The translations under genes were made by a program, and so were the position numbers. Of a stretch of DNA of 64,000 nt, positions 13,001-21,510 are shown piece after piece. This DNA comes from Hirundichthys speculiger (lineage: Eukaryota > Chordata > Actinopteri > Beloniformes > Exocoetidae): the NCBI GenBank assembly GCA_018398805.1, contig JAGFBZ010000900.1, positions 1,116,001 to 1,180,000 on the forward strand, given 5' to 3'. The notes beneath the pieces were generated by a model, which was given only the letters and a program-made list of their open reading frames with translations, ran no database searches and had not been told where the DNA came from. The stretch's first letter is position 1; each line of letters opens with the position of its first letter.

Positions 13001-14665
13001 GTCAAGGTGGTTAGAAATCATTATAAGTAAATGAAAATGATTAGATATGGCAATATATCTTTGCACACTAGTTTCTAATATAATAATATGTAATCAAATA
13101 TAAGGCTAGGCTGTAAATCATGTGTAGTTTAAAGTTATATTGTGAAAATTTAAATTGTTCCTCTCAAGACATCCCTCTCAAAACAGGGTTGTTTTGACTA
13201 CCACATTCAACCAACGTTGTAATATTGCAACAATTACAAAACAAGCTCTAAATAAAATGTAATACACATTTTCCACAATGACTACATACTGACATATTCT
13301 AGACACTGTAATAAACACATAAAAAAATATTTAAAGCACTTTACTTACTTCAGTCAGATAAATCCAATCCAGTAAATCGAGGGGATGATGCTCTCTCAAA
13401 AATCTGGAGGGTGTGTGACTTCTTGACCTGAGGACAAGCCTTATATACAAATGTATGACGCAATAGCATTCTGAGACTGAACAATAGGACCAAATGAGTA
13501 TGTTAATGTGGTTGAACCAAAAAATAAAAATGAAAAAAAGGTTTTTTGGGAGATAACAAAAATTGTTGTAATTCTGCAACAGTGGGTCTTACAGGGTTAA
13601 AAAATGTAAAATAAAAATAAAGCTTATTGCCACTGCCAGGGCATTAATGTCATCCTGTTTTTATGAAAAATAAAAAAAAGTCTACAAACAAAATACAACA
13701 AAATGATTTTGGCTCAGCAGAATCAGCACATAAACAGGTAATTTCTGAGTTCAACTTGTCAGTTGTTACAAATAACCTTGTTTCTGTCAAATCCTCCGTC
13801 TGGGAGAACTTTAAAATGAAAATGTCCATGTTAAAGTTCAGTAACTTTACCAATCCGTGTATAATTCATTCTTTCCATTTTTATTTGTCAATCAAAAATT
13901 GAAAAAAATTAAAGAGGTGGCATTTTCTTCCCTTTTTTGTTTTTAAATCTAACACAAAAAAATGAAAAAATGCCTGTTTTTTTAATATTTCAATTTTAGA
14001 CTTTGATCAAAAATACGAAATTAAAAAACAGGCCACAGGACTGAATTTGTTATATAATCGAGGACTGGACTTTCTGTTGTTATTACACATCTGTACCACT
14101 AGATAGAGCCGCACTGCAGTAACCAGCTAGAGAACAGCAGGACAGTGAACACATGGAGCAGATCTGAACATGGAGGAATGACAAGAAAGTTTTGTTGCAG
14201 TCCAGAATTTTTGTTTTCAAACAAAATTGTTAATATTGCTACCTGATTTGCTACCTGAACTGTAAAGTTTTATCGCTCTCCATGTTTGTTTTAGCTTTTC
14301 TGCATGTTTTTTCACCAATTGTCTTCCGGTTCCACAGCAGCCAGTAACAGACTTTTCAAAACAAAAGCATGTGAGCAACATGCGTTAACGTGCGATAAAA
14401 TAAATACCGACGTTAATAAATTAATGAGTTAACGCGATAATAACGCTTTTACTTGCCCAGCCCTAGCTTCTATGTGTATTTGATTCCTTGATGATTATTA
14501 TTATTTTTTGTCTTGGTCTTTACAGGGAGCAGCAGGTGTACCAGGAGGAAACGGGCAGCCGGGCCAGAAGGTAAGTCATTTCAGCGTGGTGTATGTGTCC
14601 AGATGAGCATCAGCAACCCATTACACCTGTAGATTATCAGAACACAGGCAAGATTCACCCCCCCC

Positions 14666-14708
<43 letters not shown>

Positions 14709-17700
14709 TGTATAACTGGGAGACTTATGCTGGCACCACTCTTCCCACTTGTGTCCACTCAGCACCCTCTCTTAACACAGTCATCAGTTCACTAACCCCT
14801 CTCAACCCCCTTGGACCCGACCCCTCCTTCTTCCTCGCCTCACTTCACTCGTCTCCAAACTGGCAGCCAGCTGCCTGCCCTCCCTCCGTCGCTGTAGAGC
14901 CTGTTGGATCTCTCCTCAGACAGAGGCTTACAGTAGGTCGCTACTGCGATAGAGTTATTCTCCTGCCTCTGGGATAATGCTATTAAGCATGAGGGGAGAT
15001 GCTAGATGAGGCTATTTGTCACGCTGACAGGACGGCATTGTCAGGGTTTCAGCCGTGCAGAACAGAGGAGAAAGACAAGAACGGACTGCTCTATTCTTCT
15101 CACTCCTCTCTATTTCAGGAGACGCTTGTCTGTTGGTGACATGTAAACATTAGACGTCCATTATGGGCTTCTTTGTCCTCAATAAATCACTGTCGCTAAT
15201 GTAGCAGGGGTGTTTTTGAGCATATTTACACAACCTGAATGGTAAATGCTGCCATGGGGAGAGTGATAGAGACATAAGTTAAAAAAAAAAAAAAGAAACA
15301 GGCTTGGTTCTTCTCCTGAAATCCATTTAATGTGGTGATGTAGTCACACTGCATGCTTCTAAATAAGGAGATTCAAATATAAGCTTAGCTTATAAAAAAA
15401 AATGAAAACCAGTGTCGGAGTAGGTTTTTTTAATCTAATGCTAATGCTGGTGTCTTAAATGTAATCATAAAGGCCATCCAAGCATCAGTTATTCATCTAA
15501 TGAATATATTTCTTAACAGATGCAATGAATAAATAATTTATTTAAAGCACATCCATAATAGGTTTTCAGAATTCGGCTTCATTACAGTTCAGTTTACTTG
15601 TATAGCGCCAGTTCAAAACAAAAATCATCTCCGATCATTTCCTCACAGGGAAAGCAAAAAGGTTTCAATACTAATCCAATTAAATACAATCAGTCAATCA
15701 AATTAAAATCCAATTATATTCCAGTTAAATCCAATTTGTTGTAATCCATTTATAATCTAACTCTTTCCAGTTCAATCCATTTGAAAACTTCCTTTAAACA
15801 GGAAGACACCTTTTAAAATAAATTTAGAAGTAATTCTTGAAAGGAATAAAATATCATAAATACATAAACTGACAGCCTTGCTTGTTAATGACCTCTTCTA
15901 GGGTGAGCCAGGCGCCCCCGGCCAGAGGGGTCCTGCAGGGGAGAGGGGCAGACCAGGTCCCCCAGGTGGTGGAGGGTATCACTCCAAAGATGCACAACCC
16001 ATGATTGGCCCAGTTGGACCTCGAGGAGAAAGAGGGAACCCAGGCTCACCAGGCCTACCCGGGCCTCCTGGACCTTCAGGGTCACCAGGAAATGATGTAA
16101 GATACACATTTATCTCCCTCACAGCACTATGGCTTCTTTCCCTCTATTTTCATTTTGATCAGGACCAAATCATTCCATATTCTGTATATCCACATACAGT
16201 TCAGAGTCAACAACTCTATCTTTTTTTTTTTAATTAATTGATTATAGTTTCTCTGTTTGTTTTTTCTCTTTGTTGCTCTTTTTTTTTAAAAATAGGCTGT
16301 CGTTAACTATGATGACATCAGGAACTTCATTCGCCAACAGGTCATAAAGATCTTTGATGGTAAGAACATGCGCAAAACCTTTAAAAAGCATGTTTGTGTG
16401 AGTGTTTACTAAAGTTATGCCACTGTTTTTACACCAATGTAGTATTTTTCTTTTCATGTGTGTTTCAACAAATTATTTAGTTTGTCCTTTGGTACACCAT
16501 TACCAGTGTTGGGCAAGTTACTTTAAAAAAATAATTAGTTATAGTTACTACTTTCCCCAAAAAGTAATTGAATTAGTAACTGAATTACTCCTTCATAAAA
16601 GTAATTAGTTACCAGGGAAAGTAACTATTGCGTTACCTTTTCTAAAAAAGTTAAAATATGTCAAAGATTATATGTATACAGCATAGACGGTACTTCATTT
16701 AGATTTTTAATATTTAGTTAAACAATAAAGTGCTTTTAACTCCTTGTGATGTAAATTCAGAAGGTCAAACTATCAAAAAGCTACAGACAACTGGGACGTA
16801 CTGTAGGCCTACTTCAAGTATTTTCCTCAAAACAAAAAGTAAACAGTTTAACAATATACAGTCATGGAAAAAAAAAATATTAGACCGCCCTTGTTTTCTT
16901 CAATTTCTTTTTCATTTTAATGCCTGGTACAACTAAAGGTACATTTGTTTGGACAAACATAACGATAACCACAAAAATAGCTTATAAGAGTTTTATTTAA
17001 GAGCTGATATCTTGCCATTTTTCATGGTTTTCTTGATTATAACCTAAATCACTTAAGTTTTTACATCATAGCTATGGCGTTGTACTGCCAAAAACACTGC
17101 TTTTATGCATTCAGTGTTTTCTTTTCTGTCTGTTTTAGTCACATGATGATCTTTAGTGGTACCAGGTATTAAAATGAACAAGAAAGTGAAGAAAAAATGG
17201 TGGCCTGATCATTTTTCAATGACTGTTCTTTTAAATTAGAACTGAAGAGAAAGATATGGACAAATCCAACATTAGCTCCTAAACGTTTATTCATTCATCC
17301 AGATACTCTGAACTCTTCAACTTCTGTTGACTTCTGTTTAAAACAGCAGCTCTGTGGGAAAGTGAGTCTGTGTGTCACTCCTGACACTCATCCAGCCATT
17401 AAACCAGTGATTGTATCTTAAAAGCAGCAGCTTTTCAAACTTCAAACTCGTCCGACAGCTTGAGGTTAAAGTAGTATTTATATTTCCATCCTGAAAACGC
17501 CAGTTTTTCCCTCGACAGACTGCAAGTGAGGCTGTTTGTGTGGCGTTTGTAACACCCACATACCTGAACTCTGGCACTGATTGGCTCACCATGTAAATTG
17601 TACTCTAGCTTTAGCTAATCATCATCACTTATGCGTCTGTCAGCCCTCCCTCCCCCTCACCAAAGAACGTCAATCAGAAAAAAGATTTTAAAAATAAAAT

Positions 17701-20700
17701 CTTTTATTTGGAGCTCCTGTGGCTGCTGGGCTGAGTGAGTCAGGCCGATAACCGCAATTAGATATATCAGTGCATAGTAACGCGCCACATTTTACTGTCT
17801 GTAACGGTAACGGTGTTGTAGCGCTTGAAATAGTAATTAGTTAGATTACCCGTTACTGGGAAAAAATAACGTCGTTATTTTTAACGCCGTTATTCTCAAC
17901 ACTGACCGTTACTCTATCCTCTGCGGACTAACTGTTGCGTCTTCCACTCCCCAGAGAGGATGGCCTACTACATGTCTCGCATGCAGATGCCAGGTTGAGA
18001 TGGTGGCATCTCCAGGTCGACCTGGGCCCCCAGGGAAAGACGGTGCCCCAGGTAGTCCTGGAAACCCAGGTGCTCCTGGACTCCCAGGACAGATTGGCAG
18101 ACAAGGCCGACCAGGAGGGCATGGACCCCCAGGTACGAACCTGGCAGTGATCTGGAAGAGCTGTTCCTGTGTTTGAAGCTGCCATGTGGTCACATTGTGT
18201 GACTCTCTTTCTGTAGGACCACAAGGACCACCAGGTGTAAAAGGTGACAAGGGTGTTGGAGAGATGGGAGATGTAGGACCTCCTGGAGTGCCAGGTAATT
18301 TTTCCCCATTGGCTCATGAATAATTGATTTTATACTGCAGCAGCCATTTGGTTGTGAGCACACAATTATATGAAAAGTTTCCTTCTCAGATATAACCCGG
18401 ACTGAGTCTTTATTGAAACATATCCCTAAAAGCTGTACCTAATCACTTTCAATTTGTGGCACATATTACCACTGACAGATTTAGACATTTAGACACCATA
18501 CATTATTGCACATTAAGCCTTTTAGTTCAGTGAATTACATTTCCAACAATCTTCCATTAGATATTCAAAGCCCTTACAAAATTGCAAGATGCTTCTGATC
18601 CACAATTAGCATAAGTTTGTTTAATTTTAACTACTTACTTAAACTGTTTGCATTTGTCAGTGATTAGTAAACTGCCAGTCTGATTAAACAGATTTTAAAG
18701 TAAGATTATGATTTGAATTCATTCAAGCCAAATTAGCACATCCAAGAATCCTCAATCTATGCAAAATTAGCAAAGTAGCAGCTGCAGTCACTTTACATTT
18801 AACAGTTTACTTTATTTAGATCGAAAAAGGAAATGATCAATGTAGATCTCCTGGCTCATGTTTAATTCATGCCCCCCTGACAAAAGACATCTTAATGCAT
18901 AATTTATTATATATGATGCTTATTTTTCCTGTACTCATTTTACACATGCTCTTAAACACTTGTATCAGTATCACTTGTTCTTAGGGCTGAGGTATAAAGC
19001 CATTCGTGTCAGGGTTTGAGCCAAGATGGAGGACCCAGGGGCAGGAGGACAAACAAAAAGGATGTTTATTTTACAAAACAAAACCCAAAAGTCCAAGAAA
19101 ACCAAAATGACAAAAGTAATCCAAAACAAACCAAAAATTCTACAAAACTCATCAAAACAAGAATCCAGGTGTAACAAACAGAAAAACACTCAAAGGACAT
19201 GACATTCAACTTACGGGGCATCAAAGAAAAATGGACCAGCACAGACGGGAGATGACAAGACTTAAATACACAGTGGAATAAACAAGAGGCAGGCTGCAGA
19301 CAATCAGCATAACAAAAGGGAAGGAAGCAAAGCAGAATACCAAACAGACAAGACAAACCTTCAAAGTAAAACAGGAAACAGGTGACACAAAAGACAGGAA
19401 TTGATGCCGACTTAACACAGAACAAGGAAAAACACAAAATGGCCGCCCCAGACCGTGACAATTCGTCCTGAGTCCACCATGTGCTTGTGCTGTAGCGGGA
19501 ATTGACACCATTTTACTTTTGAAAGTTGTATTTCGAAGTGAAGCAAACCTGTAAAGAAACGTCCGAGGCTACACATTTTCTGAGGGTTTTAAATGTACTT
19601 TTAAAACTCATGTTAACAACGCACTGATTATTACTATGACAAAGCCAAAACTATTGTTTGATTAATTTGTCAAAAATGACACAGCGAAATATGACCAATC
19701 ACATGAGTATTCAGATTGGTATGATAAATAAAGTTCACCTGTGGAGTCCACCTGTACCTCATTTAATTCACTGCACAGAGTGAAAGCGAGACGAACCTTG
19801 ATACACAAGGCCTAATGATGGTGGAAAATCAATTCACCAGATCACGACAGATCGTTTGTTGAAGATGGTTGTGCCAAGGCCAAAATCTGGGAAAGGAAAA
19901 AATAAAAAATAAATAAAAAATTGCAATATCAGAAGCACAGCAGCCATGCAGATTAACCTCCTGAAGGGCAAAAAATAAATAAAAACTAGAAAAGCACTCA
20001 GAGAGCGCAGACCTCCGCCAAGTGCAACAGTTTCCCCATATAGAGATTTACAGATTGCGATAAAATCCGCCTTCTGGATCAGATCTGGATCAGCCTTTGA
20101 AATTTGATAGAGGTTCCCATTGTCAATCTCTGAGTGAAATTTTAATGGGTTTTTGGCAATAATTAACAGAGATATTGAGAAACAAAATTTTTGGTCCTAT
20201 TGACCGCGGTGTTGTCGAAAATTTGAAAGTGATCCAGAATCCAGGATTGAATCAGTTCTTCATTTTCACATTTCTGACAACTTCTGAAAATTTCATCAAA
20301 ATCCATCCATAACTTTTTGAGTTATCTTGAACACAGTCAAACAAACAAACAGACAGACAAATGCCGGCAAAAACATAACCTGGTGGAGGTAATAACAGTG
20401 TTTTGAAAACCTGTGATCTTGGAGGAAAATAATCATCTACTGATCATTCAGTATGTAGTCAGATTTTTTTTAGGAACATACTGTTGCTGAACCTCGACCG
20501 GGACACACAGCAGCGACACCAGACCATAATACTGCCACCACAGACTGGGTTCATCACTTCAACCACCTTGTTATCCGAATGCTCCAGTCACTCTGGAACC
20601 GTGTCAATTTGGGCTCGTCGGACCACATGATCATTCTCTGTTGGTACAGACTCCAAACTTTACGCCCCCCAGTAAACTGAAGCCTTTTAACACCTAGTAG

Positions 20701-21510
20701 TGATGAGTAAGGAATGGTTTTCTTTAGGGCGCACAGCTGTTTAGAGCTGTTTCTGTGAGATCAAGGGTACAGAGATGCTTTTAAATTCCCTCGTGCTGTT
20801 ATTCTGTTCAACTGTTGATTTTCTTTGATCAGATTTCACCAGCTGTGTGACTGACCTCTCATCACAAAAATTCAAGATTTTTTTTTCTCCAACCGCTCTA
20901 CTGCCTCAAAGAATATGGTTTACCATTATCCTTATAGGTTTGATTCGAGATGCCTTTATTGTCATTGAGCCAGCGTCCCAGCACGTTGAAATTACATTCC
21001 AGTACATCGTCCAAGAAACATACAAGAAACAGACAGACATGGTAGGACATGTGGCTGAGGCTGCAGCTACGTAGCAGCGCTGCCTACATTCGATAAGGAA
21101 ATGAGGTTACATAGGGAGAGAGAAGAGGCTAAAAAAACGTATCTGAGTATAGATTAAAAACAAAAACACTTCAGCACAAATGAGCCACATCCCGGCACAC
21201 AGAAAATGATAATGCGTTGTTCATTTCTTTGCCCAGTTTCAGTATTTTCAGCAATCATCCTCAGTCAGAAACTCAAATATACTCTCACTCTCACCTGGTG
21301 TGTTTTTTCGTAGGTGTCCCGGGTCCCCCAGGCTATGGAAAAATGGGACCCCCAGGCCCTGTTGGCCAACAGGGAGTCCCTGGTATCCCAGGTACTCCTG
21401 GACAGTCTGGACCGAAGGGAAATGACGGTCGGTGTAATCCTGGGGACTGTATGAGCCATCAAGTAGACTACAGCCCCAAGAACCACCCGATCAAAGGCCC
21501 GGCCTGGTAG
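410..21510 (+). CDS. col19a1: collagen alpha-1(XIX) chain, 3' part (24 exons, 5' end outside window)
   Basis: Secreted FACIT collagen of basement-membrane zones. Exons seen: 410-454, 973-1017, 3368-3421, 3519-3572, 3667-3720, 3813-3857, 3954-4008, 4099-4134, 4231-4295, 4375-4446, 4579-4632, 4739-4783, 9835-9879, 10071-10124, 10276-10329, 10425-10475, 11071-11160, 11305-11340, 14526-14570, 15902-16096, 16296-16359, 17955-18132, 18217-18294, 21314-21510. Each has AG/GT borders and most are 36, 45, 54 or 90 bp starting with a Gly codon. Identity rests on the C-terminal end (GYGKMG, then [10 protein letters not shown], then CNPGDC and a KGP ending) and on the spacer [14 protein letters not shown], both of which match human COL19A1 as I recall it. 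The position tail to tail with col9a1 agrees. Three exons (3954, 4231, 17955) carry frame-breaking extra bases. Exons in long introns could have been missed. Confidence 0.93.
1018..3367 (+). other. col19a1 intron, 2.3 kb
   Basis: I found no Gly-X-Y exon here. The stretch holds poly-A and poly-T runs and one hAT-type element (2240-3136), annotated separately. The rest shows nothing I recognise. Confidence 0.6.
2240..3136. mobile_element. hAT-type non-autonomous DNA element (copy 1)
   Basis: The ends are inverted: GGGCTGGGCAAAGATTAA at the left and TTAACTTGCCTCGCTCTA at the right. T8 flanks both sides, which could be an 8-bp target duplication but is low complexity. Near both ends are repeated palindromic motifs around gattaatcgcgattaatcg and gttaacgcg. 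No transposase is seen. A second copy lies at 11376-14466. Class is inferred from TAGGG-type ends and duplication length. Confidence 0.65.
3368..3857 (+). CDS. col19a1: col19a1 exons 3368-3421, 3519-3572, 3667-3720, 3813-3857
   Basis: Four closely spaced phase-0 exons of 54, 54, 54 and 45 bp encode unbroken Gly-[56 protein letters not shown] and [15 protein letters not shown]. All acceptors end in cag. Donors are gttcat (weak), gtaagt, gtaagc and gtcagt. Introns of about 95 bp are typical of fish. Lys and Glu in X and Y positions are usual for a FACIT helix. Confidence 0.92.
3954..4008 (+). CDS. col19a1: col19a1 exon, 55 bp, frame-broken (+1)
   Basis: The exon lies between tctgcag and CAG/gtgcgt. 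Its first part reads GIKGDTG in phase 0. Its second part reads [12 protein letters not shown] only if one base is skipped within the GGG at about 3971-3973. At 55 bp it is one longer than the expected 54. An acceptor at 3972/3973 (acacag before GGA) would give an in-frame 36-bp exon, but it lacks a pyrimidine tract. An extra G from assembly error or a real mutation is more likely. Confidence 0.8.
4099..4134 (+). CDS. col19a1: col19a1 exon, 36 bp
   Basis: In phase 0 this exon encodes [12 protein letters not shown], a perfect Gly-X-Y run, between tactcaag and CAG/gtatgt. If the +1 in the preceding exon were real, it would be read in another frame as [11 protein letters not shown] with no Gly repeat. 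That argues the +1 is not in the functional gene. Confidence 0.88.
4231..4295 (+). CDS. col19a1: col19a1 exon, 65 bp, frame-broken (+2)
   Basis: After gattttag the exon opens GGCTCCCCCCGGG. It reads as clean Gly-X-Y ([18 protein letters not shown]) only from about 4241 on. At 65 bp it is two longer than the 63 bp that would give GSPGPGGKP in frame, and the surplus sits in the C6G3 run at 4235-4243. Together with the +1 in exon 3954-4008 the shift sums to three. The downstream frame is therefore restored with no stop, but about 30 residues between are scrambled. Confidence 0.8.
4375..4783 (+). CDS. col19a1: col19a1 exons 4375-4446, 4579-4632, 4739-4783
   Basis: Exons of 72, 54 and 45 bp encode Gly-X-Y. 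The first runs [16 protein letters not shown] to GLM and ends ATG/gtgaat. The second is [18 protein letters not shown] with donor gtaggt. The third is [15 protein letters not shown] with donor gtgagt. All are phase 0 with no interruption. Confidence 0.92.
4865..5236. mobile_element. hAT-type MITE
   Basis: The ends are CAGCCGTTCCCAAACTT and, inverted, CAGTGATTCGCAAAGTG. The 8-base flanks (catataac and atataaac) are similar but not equal, as for an old duplication. No coding sequence. Confidence 0.55.
6850..7260 (-). mobile_element. LINE 3' end fragment, antisense
   Basis: Read on the - strand it holds ccttcttcctaccccttttc and ends in a run like caataaaatgaaatgaaa, the style of fish L2/Jockey-type LINE tails (compare 38540-38620). 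There is no protein match, so this is tentative. Confidence 0.35.
7515..7580 (+). repeat. tetranucleotide microsatellite ATGG/ATGA
   Basis: About 16 units of tggatgga-type repeat with three ATGA variants. Confidence 0.9.
9835..10475 (+). CDS. col19a1: col19a1 exons 9835-9879, 10071-10124, 10276-10329, 10425-10475
   Basis: Four phase-0 collagenous exons: [15 protein letters not shown] (45 bp), [18 protein letters not shown] (54), [18 protein letters not shown] (54) and [17 protein letters not shown] (51). The last is one codon short of 54. The helix therefore reads G-V-G at the junction with the next exon, a one-residue imperfection of the Gly-X-Y repeat. Such short imperfections are normal in FACIT collagens. 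Splice borders are all AG/GT. Confidence 0.92.
11071..11340 (+). CDS. col19a1: col19a1 exons 11071-11160 and 11305-11340
   Basis: A 90-bp exon starts [19 protein letters not shown] and ends GHPGPL, with donor gttagt. A 36-bp exon encodes [12 protein letters not shown] with donor gtgagt. Both are phase 0 and uninterrupted. The intron after the second carries the nested transposon block 11376-14466. Confidence 0.92.
11865..12680 (-). pseudogene. piggyBac transposase, C-terminal remnant
   Basis: On the - strand, upstream of the MITE, the sequence codes [14 protein letters not shown]. After it comes [20 protein letters not shown], the conserved end of the piggyBac DDE domain. Further on is a cysteine-rich C-terminal piece, [20 protein letters not shown] followed by [10 protein letters not shown], the zinc-binding domain that recognises the termini. 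The frame is broken by the MITE at 12263-12627 and by a gap between the two parts that may be an intron (gtaaga at 12117). The N-terminal two thirds are absent or unrecognisable. Confidence 0.8.
12263..12627. mobile_element. Tc1/mariner-type MITE (copy 1), inside piggyBac
   Basis: Perfect inverted ends of about 28 bp begin CAGTCATGGAAAAAATTA. The target duplication is TA (12261-12262 and 12628-12629). At 365 bp it has no coding capacity. A second copy in opposite orientation is at 16859-17225. Confidence 0.85.
14526..14570 (+). CDS. col19a1: col19a1 exon, 45 bp
   Basis: In phase 0 this encodes [15 protein letters not shown] between tttacag and AAG/gtaagt. It lies only 60 bp after the end of the hAT relic, so the transposon block fills almost the whole preceding intron. 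The following intron (14571-15901) has a poly-C/poly-T run and a dispersed repeat and no exon I can see. Confidence 0.92.
14658..14704 (+). repeat. C16 followed by T31 homopolymers
   Basis: A run of C (14658-14673) directly followed by T (14674-14704). Run lengths in such tracts are unreliable in assemblies. Confidence 0.9.
15585..15790. repeat. dispersed teleost repeat fragment
   Basis: Contains the motif cagttcagtttacttgtata followed by gcgcc and then repeated variants of aatccaatt. A similar block, ttcaattttatttatatagc, lies at 60240. I know this as a common fish interspersed repeat but cannot name the family. Confidence 0.45.
15902..16096 (+). CDS. col19a1: col19a1 long exon with helix interruption, 195 bp
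   Basis: There are 65 codons: seven triplets ([10 protein letters not shown] to GPP), then a 14-residue non-collagenous break [14 protein letters not shown], then ten triplets ending GSPGND. From memory the human chain has a similar break containing GYYGKDAEP at this place, which supports the col19a1 call. The acceptor is ttctag and the donor gtaaga. The exon ends the penultimate collagenous domain. Confidence 0.93.
16296..16359 (+). CDS. col19a1: col19a1 non-collagenous spacer (NC2-type) exon
   Basis: The 64-bp exon (phase 0 to 1) encodes [20 protein letters not shown] and then D plus a split codon. It is an amphipathic helical segment of the kind that acts as a trimerisation spacer between the last two helices of FACIT chains. 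It continues in the next exon as [13 protein letters not shown]. The acceptor aaatag lies behind a long T tract and the donor is gtaaga. The following intron is occupied by the hAT MITE 16504-17904. Confidence 0.93.
16504..17904. mobile_element. hAT-type non-autonomous element in col19a1 intron
   Basis: The left end is CAGTGTTGGGCAAGTTAC and the right end, inverted, CAGTGTTGAGAATAACGGC. The flanks are accattac (16496-16503) and accgttac (17905-17912), an 8-bp target duplication with one change. No transposase is seen. It carries MITE copy 2 at 16859-17225. It ends 50 bp before the next col19a1 exon. Confidence 0.8.
16859..17225. mobile_element. Tc1/mariner-type MITE (copy 2), inside hAT element
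   Basis: Same family as 12263-12627 but inverted relative to it and more diverged (the right end is ATCATTTTTCAATGACTG). A TA lies on the left side; the right flank has changed to tt. Internal motifs such as cattttaatgcctggtac are shared with copy 1. Confidence 0.8.
17955..18132 (+). CDS. col19a1: col19a1 exon, spacer to COL1, frame-broken with TGA
   Basis: From the split Glu the frame reads [13 protein letters not shown], then GGT TGA, with the stop at 17996-17998. Dropping one G at 17993-17994 gives [20 protein letters not shown] and then unbroken Gly-X-Y to the phase-1 donor G/gtacga. Human COL19A1, as I recall it, has [24 protein letters not shown] here, so the extra base is clearly a departure. 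The exon is 178 bp instead of 177. The collagenous part after the stop looks well conserved, which favours an assembly error over a decayed gene. Confidence 0.88.
18217..18294 (+). CDS. col19a1: col19a1 exon, 78 bp, COL1
   Basis: Phase 1 to 1. It encodes (G)[20 protein letters not shown] and then PPGVPG. The GV-GEM step is a one-residue imperfection in the repeat. Acceptor ctgtag, donor gtaatt. The 3-kb intron that follows (18295-21313) holds three repeat-derived segments. Confidence 0.9.
19008..19460. mobile_element. short DNA element with 6-bp target duplication
   Basis: Exact attcgt flanks both sides (19002-19007 and 19461-19466). The ends begin GTCAGGGTTTGAGCC and, inverted, TGTCACGGTCTGGGGC, partly inverted-repeat. 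The interior is A-rich with no reading frame in the sense direction. I cannot assign a superfamily. Confidence 0.5.
19985..20395 (+). mobile_element. retroposon 3' fragment (RTE-like tail)
   Basis: Contains gagcgcagacctccgccaag at the start. The end has actttttgagttatcttga, repeated acaaacagacagacaaatgc and ctggtggaggtaata. I associate this tail with RTE-type LINEs and derived SINEs widespread in animals. No coding part remains. Confidence 0.4.
20400..20870. mobile_element. degenerate Tc1-like sequence
   Basis: Stretches such as ccataatactgccaccacag, gctccagtcactctggaacc and ggaccacatgatcattctct resemble decayed Tc1-family coding sequence as I remember it from fish. No frame is open and the ends are not found. 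Confidence 0.3.
21314..21510 (+). CDS. col19a1: col19a1 last coding exon with FACIT C-terminal cysteines
   Basis: Phase 1 in, it encodes (G)[40 protein letters not shown], then CNPGDC and a short tail ending IKGPAW before TAG at 21508-21510. The G-R-C-x4-C pair is the cysteine knot at the COL1-NC1 junction that joins the three FACIT chains. From memory the human tail has HCNPSDC and ends KGPFG. This is the strongest evidence for the gene's identity. Confidence 0.96.

Larger units (their letters stand above)
11537..13596 (-). mobile_element. piggyBac-type transposon inserted in the hAT relic
   Basis: The termini are CCCTGTAAAACCCA and, inverted, CCCTGTAAGACCCA (13 of 14 match). TTAA flanks exactly at 11533-11536 and 13597-13600, the hallmark of piggyBac. 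The uninterrupted site with a single TTAA is visible in hAT copy 1 (about 2411-2416). A 16-bp palindromic motif gttgtaatattgcaac occurs at 11671 and 13216, with a variant at 13565. Internally there is a broken transposase on the - strand and a nested MITE. It is 2060 bp including the MITE. Confidence 0.85.
11376..14466. mobile_element. hAT-type element copy 2, split by a piggyBac
   Basis: Homologous to 2240-3136 from its internal aatcaaataatgaatt motif onward, and ending CTTGCCCAGCCCTA. The left terminal ~60 bases are missing, so copy 2 is 5'-truncated. The match to copy 1 stops at 11536 and resumes at 13597, the borders of the piggyBac insertion. The remnant fills most of a col19a1 intron. 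Confidence 0.7.

Noticed and set aside
17955..18132. The TGA at 17996 as a selenocysteine codon or programmed frameshift
   Set aside because: The frame after the TGA is not collagenous, while a one-base correction gives a clear match. No slippery heptamer or SECIS context was seen.
17909..18317. Two long minus-strand open frames rich in Gly and Pro
   Set aside because: They are the antisense of the col19a1 collagen exons. GC-rich Gly-X-Y codons leave open frames on the opposite strand.
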